Shown one piece after another: positions 24,413-33,039 of a stretch of 51,264 nucleotides of DNA. The position numbers and the translations under genes are program-made. Positions within the stretch are counted from its first letter, which is position 1, and every line of letters starts with the position of its first letter. The notes under the pieces are model-generated. The model made no database searches, was not told the DNA's origin, and was given only the letters and a program-made list of their open reading frames with translations. The DNA comes from a virus, in IMG/VR virus record IMGVR_UViG_3300009181_000105, positions 1-51,264 of that record; one strand, written 5' to 3'.

Positions 24413-24996
24413 AGGTCGTCATTGTCCTTGAAGGGGTTGATGTCCTTAGAGTCAAACTCCTGCTCCAGCCGTGCCGTGATGGTCTCCATCAGAGTGTCCA
24501 AGACCGAAGAGGCTATGTAGGCAGCAAAGACATCGATGAAACCAACGAGGCTCTCCTGCATGGCGTCAAAGAGTTCTTCTGTGGTGTCCTCTGTAAAATC
24601 CATTTCGATTGGATTGAGGGTGCCCTTGATGTTCCACATCTCAAGGCCAAAATCTTCCAGGGAGTGCAGGGTCATGTGAGCCTCATCTGAGTCATCCCAT
24701 GCCATGGCAAGGATGTCATCTGGAGTAATCAGATTGAGTAACTCTTTGATCGGATTATTGCAGATGGTTATCTGCTCTGCTTCTTCCTCTATCCCATCCA
24801 TGGTGGTCTCTACATCTAGGTAGATCTTGAAATCTATACCCTGCTCTTTAACGGCATTGATTGCAGTCTCTGTAAATATTCCTCTAGTGATTACTGGAAT
24901 AAGAACTTCACTCACATCTTCTTTGCCGAGTAATTCTACAAGTGGGTAGTACACATCAGCACTTGGGTCAAAGGTTAAAAGGATAACTCGTTTCAT
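24409..24996 (-). CDS. Acidic hypothetical protein (195 aa), Rossmann-like N-terminus
   Basis: Residues 1-120 alternate strands and helices (RVILLTFDPSADVYYPLVELLG, DDILAMAWDDSDEAH). The pattern suggests a nucleotide-binding alpha/beta domain of SLOG-like type. The C-terminal half is strongly acidic and helical. I recall similar actinophage proteins of unknown role. Coupled to the initiator-like gene by GTGA. Confidence 0.55.
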   Translation of the reverse strand: MKRVILLTFDPSADVYYPLVELLGKEDVSEVLIPVITRGIFTETAINAVKEQGIDFKIYLDVETTMDGIEEEAEQITICNNPIKELLNLITPDDILAMAWDDSDEAHMTLHSLEDFGLEMWNIKGTLNPIEMDFTEDTTEELFDAMQESLVGFIDVFAAYIASSVLDTLMETITARLEQEFDSKDINPFKDNDDL

Positions 24997-25005
24997 AGTG
25001 TGCCC

Positions 25006-25275
25006 CTATAGTCGTGGTAGTCGTTGTTGTACAACCCTTGGTTTATTTAAGTACTTACTGAGTAATAATGCAACTGTAGCAATAGCAGGGACTGCAATTA
25101 TGAACTGCATGTCTAAAGAGTTTTGGGATATTAAAGCGCCAAAACTTAATGGGAGTGTTAAGAATTTATTGAGAAGAGGAACACCAAACAGTCCTGTAGT
25201 AATTAGTTCTAATAACTCTATGACGTAGGTAACTGCAACTCCAGCAATGACAATGGTGATAAGTAGGTCAATCAT
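25006..25275 (-). CDS. Small membrane protein, possible holin (89 aa)
   Basis: Two to three hydrophobic segments (residues 3-30, ~40-52 and 57-75) and a basic C-terminal tail (KYLNKPRVVQQRLPRL). The size and topology are those of holins and other small phage membrane proteins. It lies between the end of the tail module and the start of the replication module. There is no endolysin gene beside it, so the holin label is tentative. Confidence 0.55.
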   Translation of the reverse strand: MIDLLITIVIAGVAVTYVIELLELITTGLFGVPLLNKFLTLPLSFGALISQNSLDMQFIIAVPAIATVALLLSKYLNKPRVVQQRLPRL

Positions 25276-25285
25276 GACCTGGAGC

Positions 25286-27226
25286 CTACACCGTCAGATT
25301 GGTATATTCCACCCCATCATAGGTAGACAATCTCCAGAAGGTGTTAGGGACAACCCAGTCATTGAGCGTCTTACCTAACCTAGGGATCTTTAATGGCTTG
25401 TTAGGGTACATGTGGGTGTAGGAGGCGTGATCTGTGCCTTCCCAGACAGCGCCATAGTCAGAGGGAAGAGAGCCATCAAAGTACTCTGTCGCAGTCTGTG
25501 ACTTCTCAAACTGCACAAGATCTAAACGGTAAGTACCAGCGCGAGTAAAGGAAATCTTAACCTTTGCATACGACACCTCTGATCCTGAGTCAGTTAGTGC
25601 AGTCAGACTTACTCGACTAAAAGAACTATTAATAGTGAACTCGGACGCAAAATCTTCTAGTAAGTTATTGCTTGCATCAAAAAACTCTATAGTTCCAGTA
25701 ACTTTGACTGAGTTACTTGACGAGACGTAGAACGATAGGGTGTAGTACTTACCTGCAGTTACTGGGATGTTGTAATTAGTCTTGATGTTTCCTGTGGTAG
25801 CCACAACAAACTGTCCACTGTAAGTACCTGAGTAACCGTCAGTTGGAACTGCAGCGTTTTGAGTAAAGGTGGCACCAGTGGCTGTCCAGGTAGAAGCGTT
25901 TACTTCAAATGATGGATTCTTAATGTAGTTTATTTTTGAAGAGTCAAGGAATACAGAAATTGCTCTTGCTTCGTCATAGGCAACAGCGGCTCCAAGTTGA
26001 AGGCATACTTGATCTAAGTAGTATGTACCTGCTGCACTGTAAGCAATTTGAATACTTACATAGGATGCATCTGCTGGAGTTGTAAAGGTTTTTGAGGCGC
26101 TCTTCCAAGTGTTGTTTGCAGCCACTGCTGTTGCTGATTGTGTAGTGCCTGTGATGGTAGCGTTCTTGTCATAAAACTTTACAGAAAGAGTGATGTTTCC
26201 AGCGCTAGAAGGTGACTTAAGTTTGCACGATACTGTGTACTCGGTGCTTGGAAGTACTGGTACCCCACGTGTTATTGGTGCGGTATTACCTAGTTGCATA
26301 GCGCCAGAAGAAGCAGCAACAAGTTTACCTGTGTAGACGTTATCAATGACGTTGGTTCCAGTTGCTGGAACTTGCTCAGTACTAGATGTTAGGACTGCAT
26401 TTGTTTTTGTCCAATTACCAATAGAGTTATAAAAAGTTGAATCTTGTACCGATAGAAGTAAGTTAGTTGACAAAGTTGTTGTTGGTGCAAATCCTGTAAG
26501 GGACTCTGCGTAAGCATCTATACCGCTCTTCATTCCTTTGTGAGAGTACATATACAACGCTTCACGAATAAGTCTTTTTTGATTCTTAACTGGTAGTGCT
26601 GGTTCTGGAACAAGTCCAACACTGAAAGAGTTTTGCTCTAAAGTTGAAAAGGCTATTCCCTCTGAAGAATGCTGTGGTCTTAATATATCTAGTTGAGAAA
26701 GGAATTGTTCGTGAGTAAAAGCGATTCCTCCCATAAAGTTATAGAGAGCAGAAGTCTCATCCGTAACTCCAAGAGGGCTCTGGATCTCACTTGTAAATAC
26801 TTTAGGAATAATATCCATAATTTTTCTATGAACACCGTGGTTTAACGGCATCAAGTCTGTAATTTGTCCAGCATTAACCCAAATCTTTGCATCTGTAAAT
26901 AAAAACATTGTGTAGTAAACCTGACGCCCATTTACAATCGGTGTTTGATCTGGGTTATCTTCTCCATCTACAAAATAAGATCTACTGACTGTTCCTTCTG
27001 TAGCAGACTCTTCCCATATAGTGAGGCCATCTTCAGAGTTTTCAGGGAATCCAAATTGATTTCTTACAAGTTTAATCTTTGTAAAATCACCTGTTGGAGA
27101 TTGCCATTCTACTTGAATCTTTATAAAATCTAAGACAGTAATAGCCATAGGCTCAACTGAGTAAGCCAACTTTGGGGTTACGCCGTACTTAGCACCACCA
27201 TAAACAACGTTACCGTATTTTGCCAC
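25286..27226 (-). CDS. Baseplate protein (gpI-like) with carbohydrate-binding-like domains
   Basis: A 646-residue protein. Residues ~1-270 resemble P2 gpI/minor baseplate proteins (IMDIIPKVF, DILRPQHSSEG, REALYMYSHKGMKSGIDAYAESLTG). Two beta-sandwich domains follow (about 275-420 and 425-590) with the NWTKTN / NPSFEVNASTW openings and the YYLDQVCLQLG / YRLDLVQFEKS closings typical of CBM4/9-like jelly rolls. A conserved C-terminal knob (NDWVVPNTFWRLSTYDG) ends the protein. It probably sits at the baseplate rim and binds cell-surface sugars, as inference from domains. Confidence 0.75.
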   Translation of the reverse strand: MAKYGNVVYGGAKYGVTPKLAYSVEPMAITVLDFIKIQVEWQSPTGDFTKIKLVRNQFGFPENSEDGLTIWEESATEGTVSRSYFVDGEDNPDQTPIVNGRQVYYTMFLFTDAKIWVNAGQITDLMPLNHGVHRKIMDIIPKVFTSEIQSPLGVTDETSALYNFMGGIAFTHEQFLSQLDILRPQHSSEGIAFSTLEQNSFSVGLVPEPALPVKNQKRLIREALYMYSHKGMKSGIDAYAESLTGFAPTTTLSTNLLLSVQDSTFYNSIGNWTKTNAVLTSSTEQVPATGTNVIDNVYTGKLVAASSGAMQLGNTAPITRGVPVLPSTEYTVSCKLKSPSSAGNITLSVKFYDKNATITGTTQSATAVAANNTWKSASKTFTTPADASYVSIQIAYSAAGTYYLDQVCLQLGAAVAYDEARAISVFLDSSKINYIKNPSFEVNASTWTATGATFTQNAAVPTDGYSGTYSGQFVVATTGNIKTNYNIPVTAGKYYTLSFYVSSSNSVKVTGTIEFFDASNNLLEDFASEFTINSSFSRVSLTALTDSGSEVSYAKVKISFTRAGTYRLDLVQFEKSQTATEYFDGSLPSDYGAVWEGTDHASYTHMYPNKPLKIPRLGKTLNDWVVPNTFWRLSTYDGVEYTNLTV

Positions 27227-27235
27227 GGTCTAATC

Positions 27236-27685
27236 CTAACAGCCAGCAAGTAAGAACTGACTAAATGCGTCTGCTCCTGTTGCAACAATTGCCCATGAAG
27301 CACTTGTGCCGTTTGTTGTTAAGTAACGTCCACTATTGCCTGATTGTGAAGGAAGGGCATTAATGGTTGACCATTGTGTGGCGTAATCAGTTCCAGAAGT
27401 TTTAGTGAGAACTTGTCCAGTAGATCCACCTACAGGGACGGCATTCCATACATCAGCAAGTCCATATTCAATGTTAGCAAGACGATCCTTTAGAGAATCC
27501 CAGGCTGTGGTGACCTGGTCAAAATTTCCAACCCAACCAGAACCAGTCTTGATGAGAGTTCCGAGGTTTGCTTGAAGAGAGTTGACTTCTTCTTGAAGAC
27601 TGTTGACGTGTTCGGCCAGGATTGTGTCAGCAAAGTCAACCTTTGTTACAAAGGACTTAACCGCTGCGGGATATGATGCTGTCAC
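27236..27685 (-). CDS. Short tail fibre/baseplate protein (149 aa)
   Basis: N-terminal coiled coil (ILAEHVNSLQEEVNSLQANLG) then GGSTGQVLTKTSGTDYATQW and GRYLTTNGTSASW. This is the repeated GQVLT...TQW motif of trimeric phage tail fibres. The start is GTG at 27685 with AAGGAAG upstream. It follows the gp5-like spike gene after a 68-base gap in which I see only a weak 4-bp hairpin. Probably a baseplate-attached fibre. Confidence 0.6.
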   Translation of the reverse strand: MTASYPAAVKSFVTKVDFADTILAEHVNSLQEEVNSLQANLGTLIKTGSGWVGNFDQVTTAWDSLKDRLANIEYGLADVWNAVPVGGSTGQVLTKTSGTDYATQWSTINALPSQSGNSGRYLTTNGTSASWAIVATGADAFSQFLLAGC

Positions 27686-27753
27686 GCTGTACTTCCTTCC
27701 AGACTTGTCGGTCTATTTTCTCGGTTTTACTACTTATTTACTGCCTGAACTAC

Positions 27754-28257
27754 TTACCCGTTGCTACCGTGGGTATGTGATGTGGTAGTTCTAGTAGCCA
27801 AAGTATTTTTAATAGTAACCAGTTGAGACTCTAAAGAAGCAATTCGTGTCTCATATGCCTTTAATTTATTTGCCATGAGCATTATGGTGTCTGTTAAATC
27901 TACCTCGGTAGTGCCGTCTGTTTTTTGAGTTGTTTGCAAGTATGGAGTCAATCCCGTCAAAGAGACAGTGTTATCCAGTGGCTTGATAAAAATCTGTTGA
28001 TTAGGACCTTGGTTTTTACCAAAGGCTCCTGCCCACACAGGGTATTCAGGATCACCACCAACATAGGTAATCCACACACCCTGTCCAACCACTGGAACTT
28101 CAGTATGGATGCTGGATGGCTCCATAGGCCAAGCCCAGTCAGTAACCTCAATACCTGTAGTCTGAACCTGTACCTTTAGTCGACGTTGTGTTTGTGGGTC
28201 GCTGTTGTCTTGTACAACACCACGGTATACGCCGTATAAGCGTTTAATTGAATCCAT
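27754..28257 (-). CDS. Baseplate spike, gp5/VgrG/gpV-like
   Basis: A 167-residue protein. Residues ~8-85 form the OB fold of gp5/VgrG spike proteins (YRGVVQDNSDPQTQRRLKVQV, VGQGVWITYVGGDPEYPVWAGAF). A short beta-helix-like linker and a coiled coil (LKAYETRIASLESQLVTIKN) follow. The C-terminus TTSHTHGSNG carries an HxH that could bind the metal ion found at spike tips. It forms the membrane-piercing tip of the tail tube. TAATG coupling with baseplate J. Confidence 0.82.
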   Translation of the reverse strand: MDSIKRLYGVYRGVVQDNSDPQTQRRLKVQVQTTGIEVTDWAWPMEPSSIHTEVPVVGQGVWITYVGGDPEYPVWAGAFGKNQGPNQQIFIKPLDNTVSLTGLTPYLQTTQKTDGTTEVDLTDTIMLMANKLKAYETRIASLESQLVTIKNTLATRTTTSHTHGSNG

Positions 28258-29816
28258 TAGATAGTTCCAATACTTATATTACTTTCTTGGAATCGGAAGA
28301 TTTCATCCGCTGCTCCAACAACTGTCTTAAGTCCTGTGTCTCCTTCGATATGAAAAACTGTCACCTTTATTGTTTTTACTCCAGGAACTTGATTTAACGC
28401 AAATTCAATATCTTGAGGATAGATGGTGTCTTGGAAGTTCATTCCGTTGTACCCAAAGGAGGTTAGTAGAGCCTGCTTTACAGCAGTTTCAACTTCTGCT
28501 GTTGTGTATTGATCTAGTTTTGCATACTGCAAAGTTATAATGAGATCCACATAAGTAGGCGGCTGGATTGTTATGGTTGTTCCAAGCAATATTTTGTCTT
28601 CTAAGTAAGTTTCAATATCTGCTTTTAAACGATCGTATTCAAGAGTTGGATCTCCTACATCATCTAATCCAGGCGCTAAATCTGAATCAATACTGCTTCT
28701 ACTTGGTGCAATATAAACAGTCACAGAAGTCCAAGTTTCTGCAGAAGCGTTTGCTTTACCAACACCACTAACAGAAATAGATAGATCTGCATAATCTTGA
28801 AGTGTTACAGCACGATTTGCTGCTCTTAAAGATGCAGGAGCAGAGACACGGATTTGATTTGTAGTTTCAGGATCTGATCCACCGATGGCGGGGTCTGCAT
28901 TTGTTACAGTAACAATGGATTGTAGAGCCGTAGTTTGGTTAGTTGATAGTCCAGGAACGTAAACAATATCTACTAAGGTATCGCTTGGAACGTTCCCAAT
29001 TAACCCACCACCAACCATGTAGTTAGCACGGATCTCTGAATGTATTGTTGGAATAACGCCTGAAACACCATCTCCAAAAGTAATATAGACACTGTTGTTA
29101 GCATCTGTATTCACTTGATATACCAAATCAGTAGGCCCATTATCTAGAAGGTGTTGAACTTGTGTCCACTTAGAGTAGACGTCACCATCTTGAACGTAGA
29201 GTTCTGTTGTTCCATCTACAGACGGAGTCTCACCTAGTTCAAAAGACATATTAGGAAGACCAGTGGAGGTACCAATTAACTCTCCGTAAGTGTTTGCGTT
29301 GTCAGAGACAACTGTTACGTAGCGACCTTCTAACGCTGATATGTCTTCAGTTCCTGGTGTTGAAGCAACTTGAGGATCTACCGTTGCATCAGAGACGGTT
29401 GTAAAGTAGACGGTGTTAACAACGTCTCCAGAGATAACTTCTCCAGAAACAACTGTTCCTGCTGGAATAGACACAGCCGATGCAGAGGTATTAGATACAG
29501 TTAACAAAGTAAATGCTTGACGGTATCCTGCTGGAATATAACCATAAGTCTGTGCGATGTTGATGATGCTGTCTCGTTGAGTTGCTGTGGTTATAAGTGA
29601 CTCATTGGCGTTTCGATCAATATAGTAAGAAATTAAATCTCCCATGTAAGCAAACGCTTCAACAAGGGCTACACCAAAATCAGAGGGATCAGAGGCTGTC
29701 CATTCAGGAATACGGTCTTGAACACGAGCAATTAACTCATCACGAAGTACGTAGTAATCCTTGCTTGTGTAATCAACTGAAATTGGGATATTTGAAACGG
29801 GGGTTACGTCACTCAT
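28257..29816 (-). CDS. Baseplate J-like protein
   Basis: A 519-residue protein with the baseplate J/gp6 signature: DYTSKDYYVLRDELIARV at the start, DPSDFGVALVEAFAYMGDLISYYIDRNANES (split at ~41-71), a beta-rich centre and AAEVETAVKQALL-type C-terminal helix (~430-445). It forms the wedge ring that joins hub and sheath. Located between gp25-like and spike genes as in P2- and T4-like tails. Confidence 0.93.
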   Translation of the reverse strand: MSDVTPVSNIPISVDYTSKDYYVLRDELIARVQDRIPEWTASDPSDFGVALVEAFAYMGDLISYYIDRNANESLITTATQRDSIINIAQTYGYIPAGYRQAFTLLTVSNTSASAVSIPAGTVVSGEVISGDVVNTVYFTTVSDATVDPQVASTPGTEDISALEGRYVTVVSDNANTYGELIGTSTGLPNMSFELGETPSVDGTTELYVQDGDVYSKWTQVQHLLDNGPTDLVYQVNTDANNSVYITFGDGVSGVIPTIHSEIRANYMVGGGLIGNVPSDTLVDIVYVPGLSTNQTTALQSIVTVTNADPAIGGSDPETTNQIRVSAPASLRAANRAVTLQDYADLSISVSGVGKANASAETWTSVTVYIAPSRSSIDSDLAPGLDDVGDPTLEYDRLKADIETYLEDKILLGTTITIQPPTYVDLIITLQYAKLDQYTTAEVETAVKQALLTSFGYNGMNFQDTIYPQDIEFALNQVPGVKTIKVTVFHIEGDTGLKTVVGAADEIFRFQESNISIGTI

Positions 29817-30214
29817 AGCGTCTCCTGGTAGATCGGGTTAGTTCCTTGAATGTAAGCAATACCAATAACTGTCTCGACTTGAGTGTTATTTGGGAGGTCA
29901 TACACCGTGCTGACACTGATTATGCCAGTAAATTCATCAAAAGTCGTGGTGACAGACTGCAGACTCAGAAGAGGTAACTGAGTTTCAAAGGCTGCTTGAG
30001 TCTCACGTTCAATCAAGATAGAGGCATCTTCTTGTGTACTAAACACAGAGTAGGGAATCTCTGTACCAAACAGAGGCTGCATTACACGTTCCTTTAATGC
30101 AGTCCCAAGTACAGACCTAACACGGTCTGCATATATTTTTTGCTGGTCAGTAGACACAGCAATCTTTCCGTAGGGATCGACTCTAAAGGGAAGAGAGATT
30201 GCTACTTCAGCCAT
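29813..30214 (-). CDS. gp25/W-like baseplate wedge protein
   Basis: A 133-residue protein of the gp25/IraD-like fold: ISLPFRVDPYGKIAVSTDQQKIYADRVRSVLGTALKERVMQPLFGTE (described by position 7-53) and RETQAAFETQLP. gp25-like proteins start sheath assembly at the baseplate. ATGA and TAATG couplings to baseplate J and hub gene. Confidence 0.9.
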   Translation of the reverse strand: MAEVAISLPFRVDPYGKIAVSTDQQKIYADRVRSVLGTALKERVMQPLFGTEIPYSVFSTQEDASILIERETQAAFETQLPLLSLQSVTTTFDEFTGIISVSTVYDLPNNTQVETVIGIAYIQGTNPIYQETL

Positions 30215-31470
30215 TACTTACCCACCCATCTACTTGGTGTAACTTTAAATCCCACATTAGATTTGTTGACTAACATCTGAGGAGCACGAAGTGTAGTGAC
30301 TGTTGGTCTACTGGTGGTTCCTGTACTTAACTCTTGTTTGATGTTTCGGGTAGGTATAACAGATGCAGTTTCTGGACGAAACGCAGAAGACTTATTCCTT
30401 CCCGTACCGTCTGTCATACAAGTAAATTCAACTTCGTAGCGTCCATCGTAGTAGCACTGATGAACTGTTTTTTTAACAATCCAATTACCATCAGTGGTTG
30501 ACCCAGTTCCATTTATTTCCACAGTTCTGTATGGAGCAATTCGTGGATCACCTTGACTTGCTGCATCTGCAGTAATTGAAAATCTGGAGAGTTGAGCATG
30601 GGCTTGAGCAATGGTGTCTGCCATCTGTGCGTTTCCAGTAATTGCCCCTGGCAATGCTTCCAAGAACAATGGATCTAAGTTTGAAGTTCTAAGGTTCTTA
30701 CCTACAGTTGTAGGAGACTTTGAGGAGGAATAAAATTTTCCTGTTACAGGATCAACGCCGTGAACAACTTTTTCTTTTTTAGAGTAAGACGATTTATCAA
30801 TGTAGTCTCCAACTTTTGGTTTAAACATATCTAGTGTCTGGGAATTTAACTCATTCCAGATATTTCCAACAGGGTCAAAGAAAGATAGCACTGGAATAGT
30901 TGTTATAAACTTATCAATCATCTTATCTATAGGGTGAAAGTGCAGTTCTGTGCCACTCACCTGTGCGACGTACCCAATACGTCTTGCTAGTTCTTGAATC
31001 TTTTCCCAGTAAGTGTGGTTCAACATTGACTGCTGGCTAAAGATCATTGGATGAGGAGTCACTACTGGTTTTAATTTAAACTTGTTAGCAATCTCAGTAA
31101 CAATATCTGGAGCAGTTTTGTTCTTCCAGATCTTATTTCCTCCTTCTTTTAATGGAAGAGAGGCACCGATTGCTCGTATAGTGACGGGGCGACGAAGAGT
31201 TTGTTGGGTAATGGGTGTGTAATCAACTATGTACCCAAAGAACTCACCGACAACACTGTTGGAAGTTTTCCATTTTACTTTGACAGTTGCTCCTGTCTTT
31301 AACCCTTTGTAAAAGACACTGCTATCTCGTAAGTAAATTATCTCTAGTACATCTTGCTTTCCAGCCTCTTGTATTAATGTAAAACTTTTTGGTGTAACTG
31401 TAAAACTTGGGAAGTCTGGATAAGAGACGGTGAATGAGGTTCCTAAACGATTCTGTGTTGTTTTATTCAT
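30214..31470 (-). CDS. Tail hub protein, gpD/gp27-like
   Basis: A 418-residue protein. The N-terminal beta-barrel pair, ATVKVKWKTSN..GEFFGYIVDYTPI, and the following PDIVTEIANKFKL, TYWEKIQELARRIGYVAQVSGTELHFHPID segments (split at ~130-180) match phage late-control gpD/gp27 hubs. It joins the tube to the spike. Gene order hub-gp25-J-spike fits. Overlaps the LysM-like gene by 8 bases. Confidence 0.88.
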   Translation of the reverse strand: MNKTTQNRLGTSFTVSYPDFPSFTVTPKSFTLIQEAGKQDVLEIIYLRDSSVFYKGLKTGATVKVKWKTSNSVVGEFFGYIVDYTPITQQTLRRPVTIRAIGASLPLKEGGNKIWKNKTAPDIVTEIANKFKLKPVVTPHPMIFSQQSMLNHTYWEKIQELARRIGYVAQVSGTELHFHPIDKMIDKFITTIPVLSFFDPVGNIWNELNSQTLDMFKPKVGDYIDKSSYSKKEKVVHGVDPVTGKFYSSSKSPTTVGKNLRTSNLDPLFLEALPGAITGNAQMADTIAQAHAQLSRFSITADAASQGDPRIAPYRTVEINGTGSTTDGNWIVKKTVHQCYYDGRYEVEFTCMTDGTGRNKSSAFRPETASVIPTRNIKQELSTGTTSRPTVTTLRAPQMLVNKSNVGFKVTPSRWVGK

Positions 31471-31738
31471 TAGGTATCCTTAACACGGTTCCTGGAATAA
31501 TAGTCAAGGGGTCAATAACTTCAGGATTAATATCCATAATCTGCCACCACAAAGTTGACGCCCCTAAGAATCGCAAAGCAATTCTATCTAGACGGTCTGT
31601 TTCAACCCAGGTGTAAGAGAAGTAAGTGACCTTGTAACTTGGGAATGAACGCAACACAGTTAACTCGTACGTGTCAGTACGTGAGTCGTAAGCCTTAAAT
31701 AGAGGGCCGTCAGCATATCTGCTATCTAGGTAGATCAT
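31463..31738 (-). CDS. gpX/gp53-like LysM-type baseplate protein (91 aa)
   Basis: A 91-residue protein. YTWVETDRLDRIALRFLG, WWQIMDINPEVIDPLTIIPGTVLRIP has the LysM fold pattern of P2 gpX/T4 gp53 (INPxxIxxPxxxxPGTxLRIP). In contractile tails it links hub and tube. ATGA coupling with the upstream gene. Confidence 0.85.
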   Translation of the reverse strand: MIYLDSRYADGPLFKAYDSRTDTYELTVLRSFPSYKVTYFSYTWVETDRLDRIALRFLGASTLWWQIMDINPEVIDPLTIIPGTVLRIPNE

Positions 31739-33039
31739 GGTTGATTAAACCCCCCACTTGCTGCTCGGATTCCCTCTAAAGTATTTGTGTTAACAAAGGC
31801 TGGTTGTAGTAAGGGAGTACCAGGACCATCGTTGTAACGACCACACACAAATCGAACTGTTGACAAGATAGGAACCATACGGTTATTAAAAATTGCGTGG
31901 TTGATTGAGACTTCATTGATACGGATTCTGTATCTCATTCCAGCACCTAGATGAAGTTCCATAGAGGAGGGACGCAACCAACCAGAGTCTGCGGTCATAC
32001 CGTTGTAGGCAGAGGTAAAGGTTCCATGAGGTCCATTGATTGTTTTAAAGAAATACTCTAGGTCGTACATGGTTCCACGATCGTATATTTGTTTTCTTTC
32101 TTGAACAGGAACATCAATTTGACCATAAGGATATTGACCACGTAGTGAACCGTCTGCATTTAAATGATTAAAGTCGGCAATACGATTTAAAAGTACTTCA
32201 AAAACAATTGTGCTAGAAATTAAACCAGCAGAAATTGGATTAAATATATCTTCCCCAGAACTTTCGTAATTAGGGTCCATCATCTGTTGTACGCCCCACG
32301 CCATACTGACTGTTGTTGGGTTATACAAGAACTTAAATCCATACATCTGTGGATCAAATTTTGTTGCGTCTTTTTGTGCTTTTCCAATAGCGTTTACGTA
32401 TTTTCTATCCATTTGAATAGTTCCACGTCCACCGTTTACTCCACGCCAGGCGTTATAGGCATCAGAAAAAACTGGAGCATTAATTGGGAATCCTTTAGTG
32501 TCTACCGCAGCACCTAATGAGTCTGCAGAGATTCCTTGCCCTAGGTATGCTCCAGATACTAGAGGAGCGTTGTATTTGTACTCTGCTGAAAACTCTAAAT
32601 CAACATTTCCTCCCTGATCAGTTACGGTTGTTGTTGTAGAAGTACTGTTAGGCTTAGTAGGTACAACAGGTTTTTTACCTGTCAGTTCATTAATTTGATT
32701 TTGAACATTATTCTTGTCTTTCATTAATCGAATAATTTTTGCGTTTGCCTCAGTAATTAAAGATCGTGTAGCATTGCGAGAAGTTATGGCAGCATCAATT
32801 GTTACCTGATTAGTAGATGTGTTGATAATGTCAGAATAACGTTTTACGTTTTCTTCTTGTACTTTAATTATAGTTTGTTGTGTCTTTATATCTTTTTCGT
32901 AACCTTCAATTTTCTTTTTGTAGGTATTAATAGTTGCCCTTTTTGCGGCATACGAAATTTGTTTTTGTCGTGCGTTTTGTGGGGCTCTAACTTCTGAAGG
33001 ACTTGGATATCCTTTGCCTGTCCATGTCCAGCCTGCCAT
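31735..33039 (-). CDS. Tail/baseplate protein with N-terminal coiled coil (434 aa)
   Basis: Residues ~30-115 form a long coiled coil rich in Lys, Gln and Asn. A Thr-rich linker follows, then a beta-rich domain with YGFKFLYNPTTVSMAWGVQQ (~240-259), a helix and RFVCGRYNDGP near the end. The YNPTTVS motif is one I know from tail assembly or hub-associated proteins of actinophage contractile tails. Located between tape measure and gpX-like. Exact role not known; baseplate hub-associated is likely. Confidence 0.65.
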   Translation of the reverse strand: MAGWTWTGKGYPSPSEVRAPQNARQKQISYAAKRATINTYKKKIEGYEKDIKTQQTIIKVQEENVKRYSDIINTSTNQVTIDAAITSRNATRSLITEANAKIIRLMKDKNNVQNQINELTGKKPVVPTKPNSTSTTTTVTDQGGNVDLEFSAEYKYNAPLVSGAYLGQGISADSLGAAVDTKGFPINAPVFSDAYNAWRGVNGGRGTIQMDRKYVNAIGKAQKDATKFDPQMYGFKFLYNPTTVSMAWGVQQMMDPNYESSGEDIFNPISAGLISSTIVFEVLLNRIADFNHLNADGSLRGQYPYGQIDVPVQERKQIYDRGTMYDLEYFFKTINGPHGTFTSAYNGMTADSGWLRPSSMELHLGAGMRYRIRINEVSINHAIFNNRMVPILSTVRFVCGRYNDGPGTPLLQPAFVNTNTLEGIRAASGGFNQP

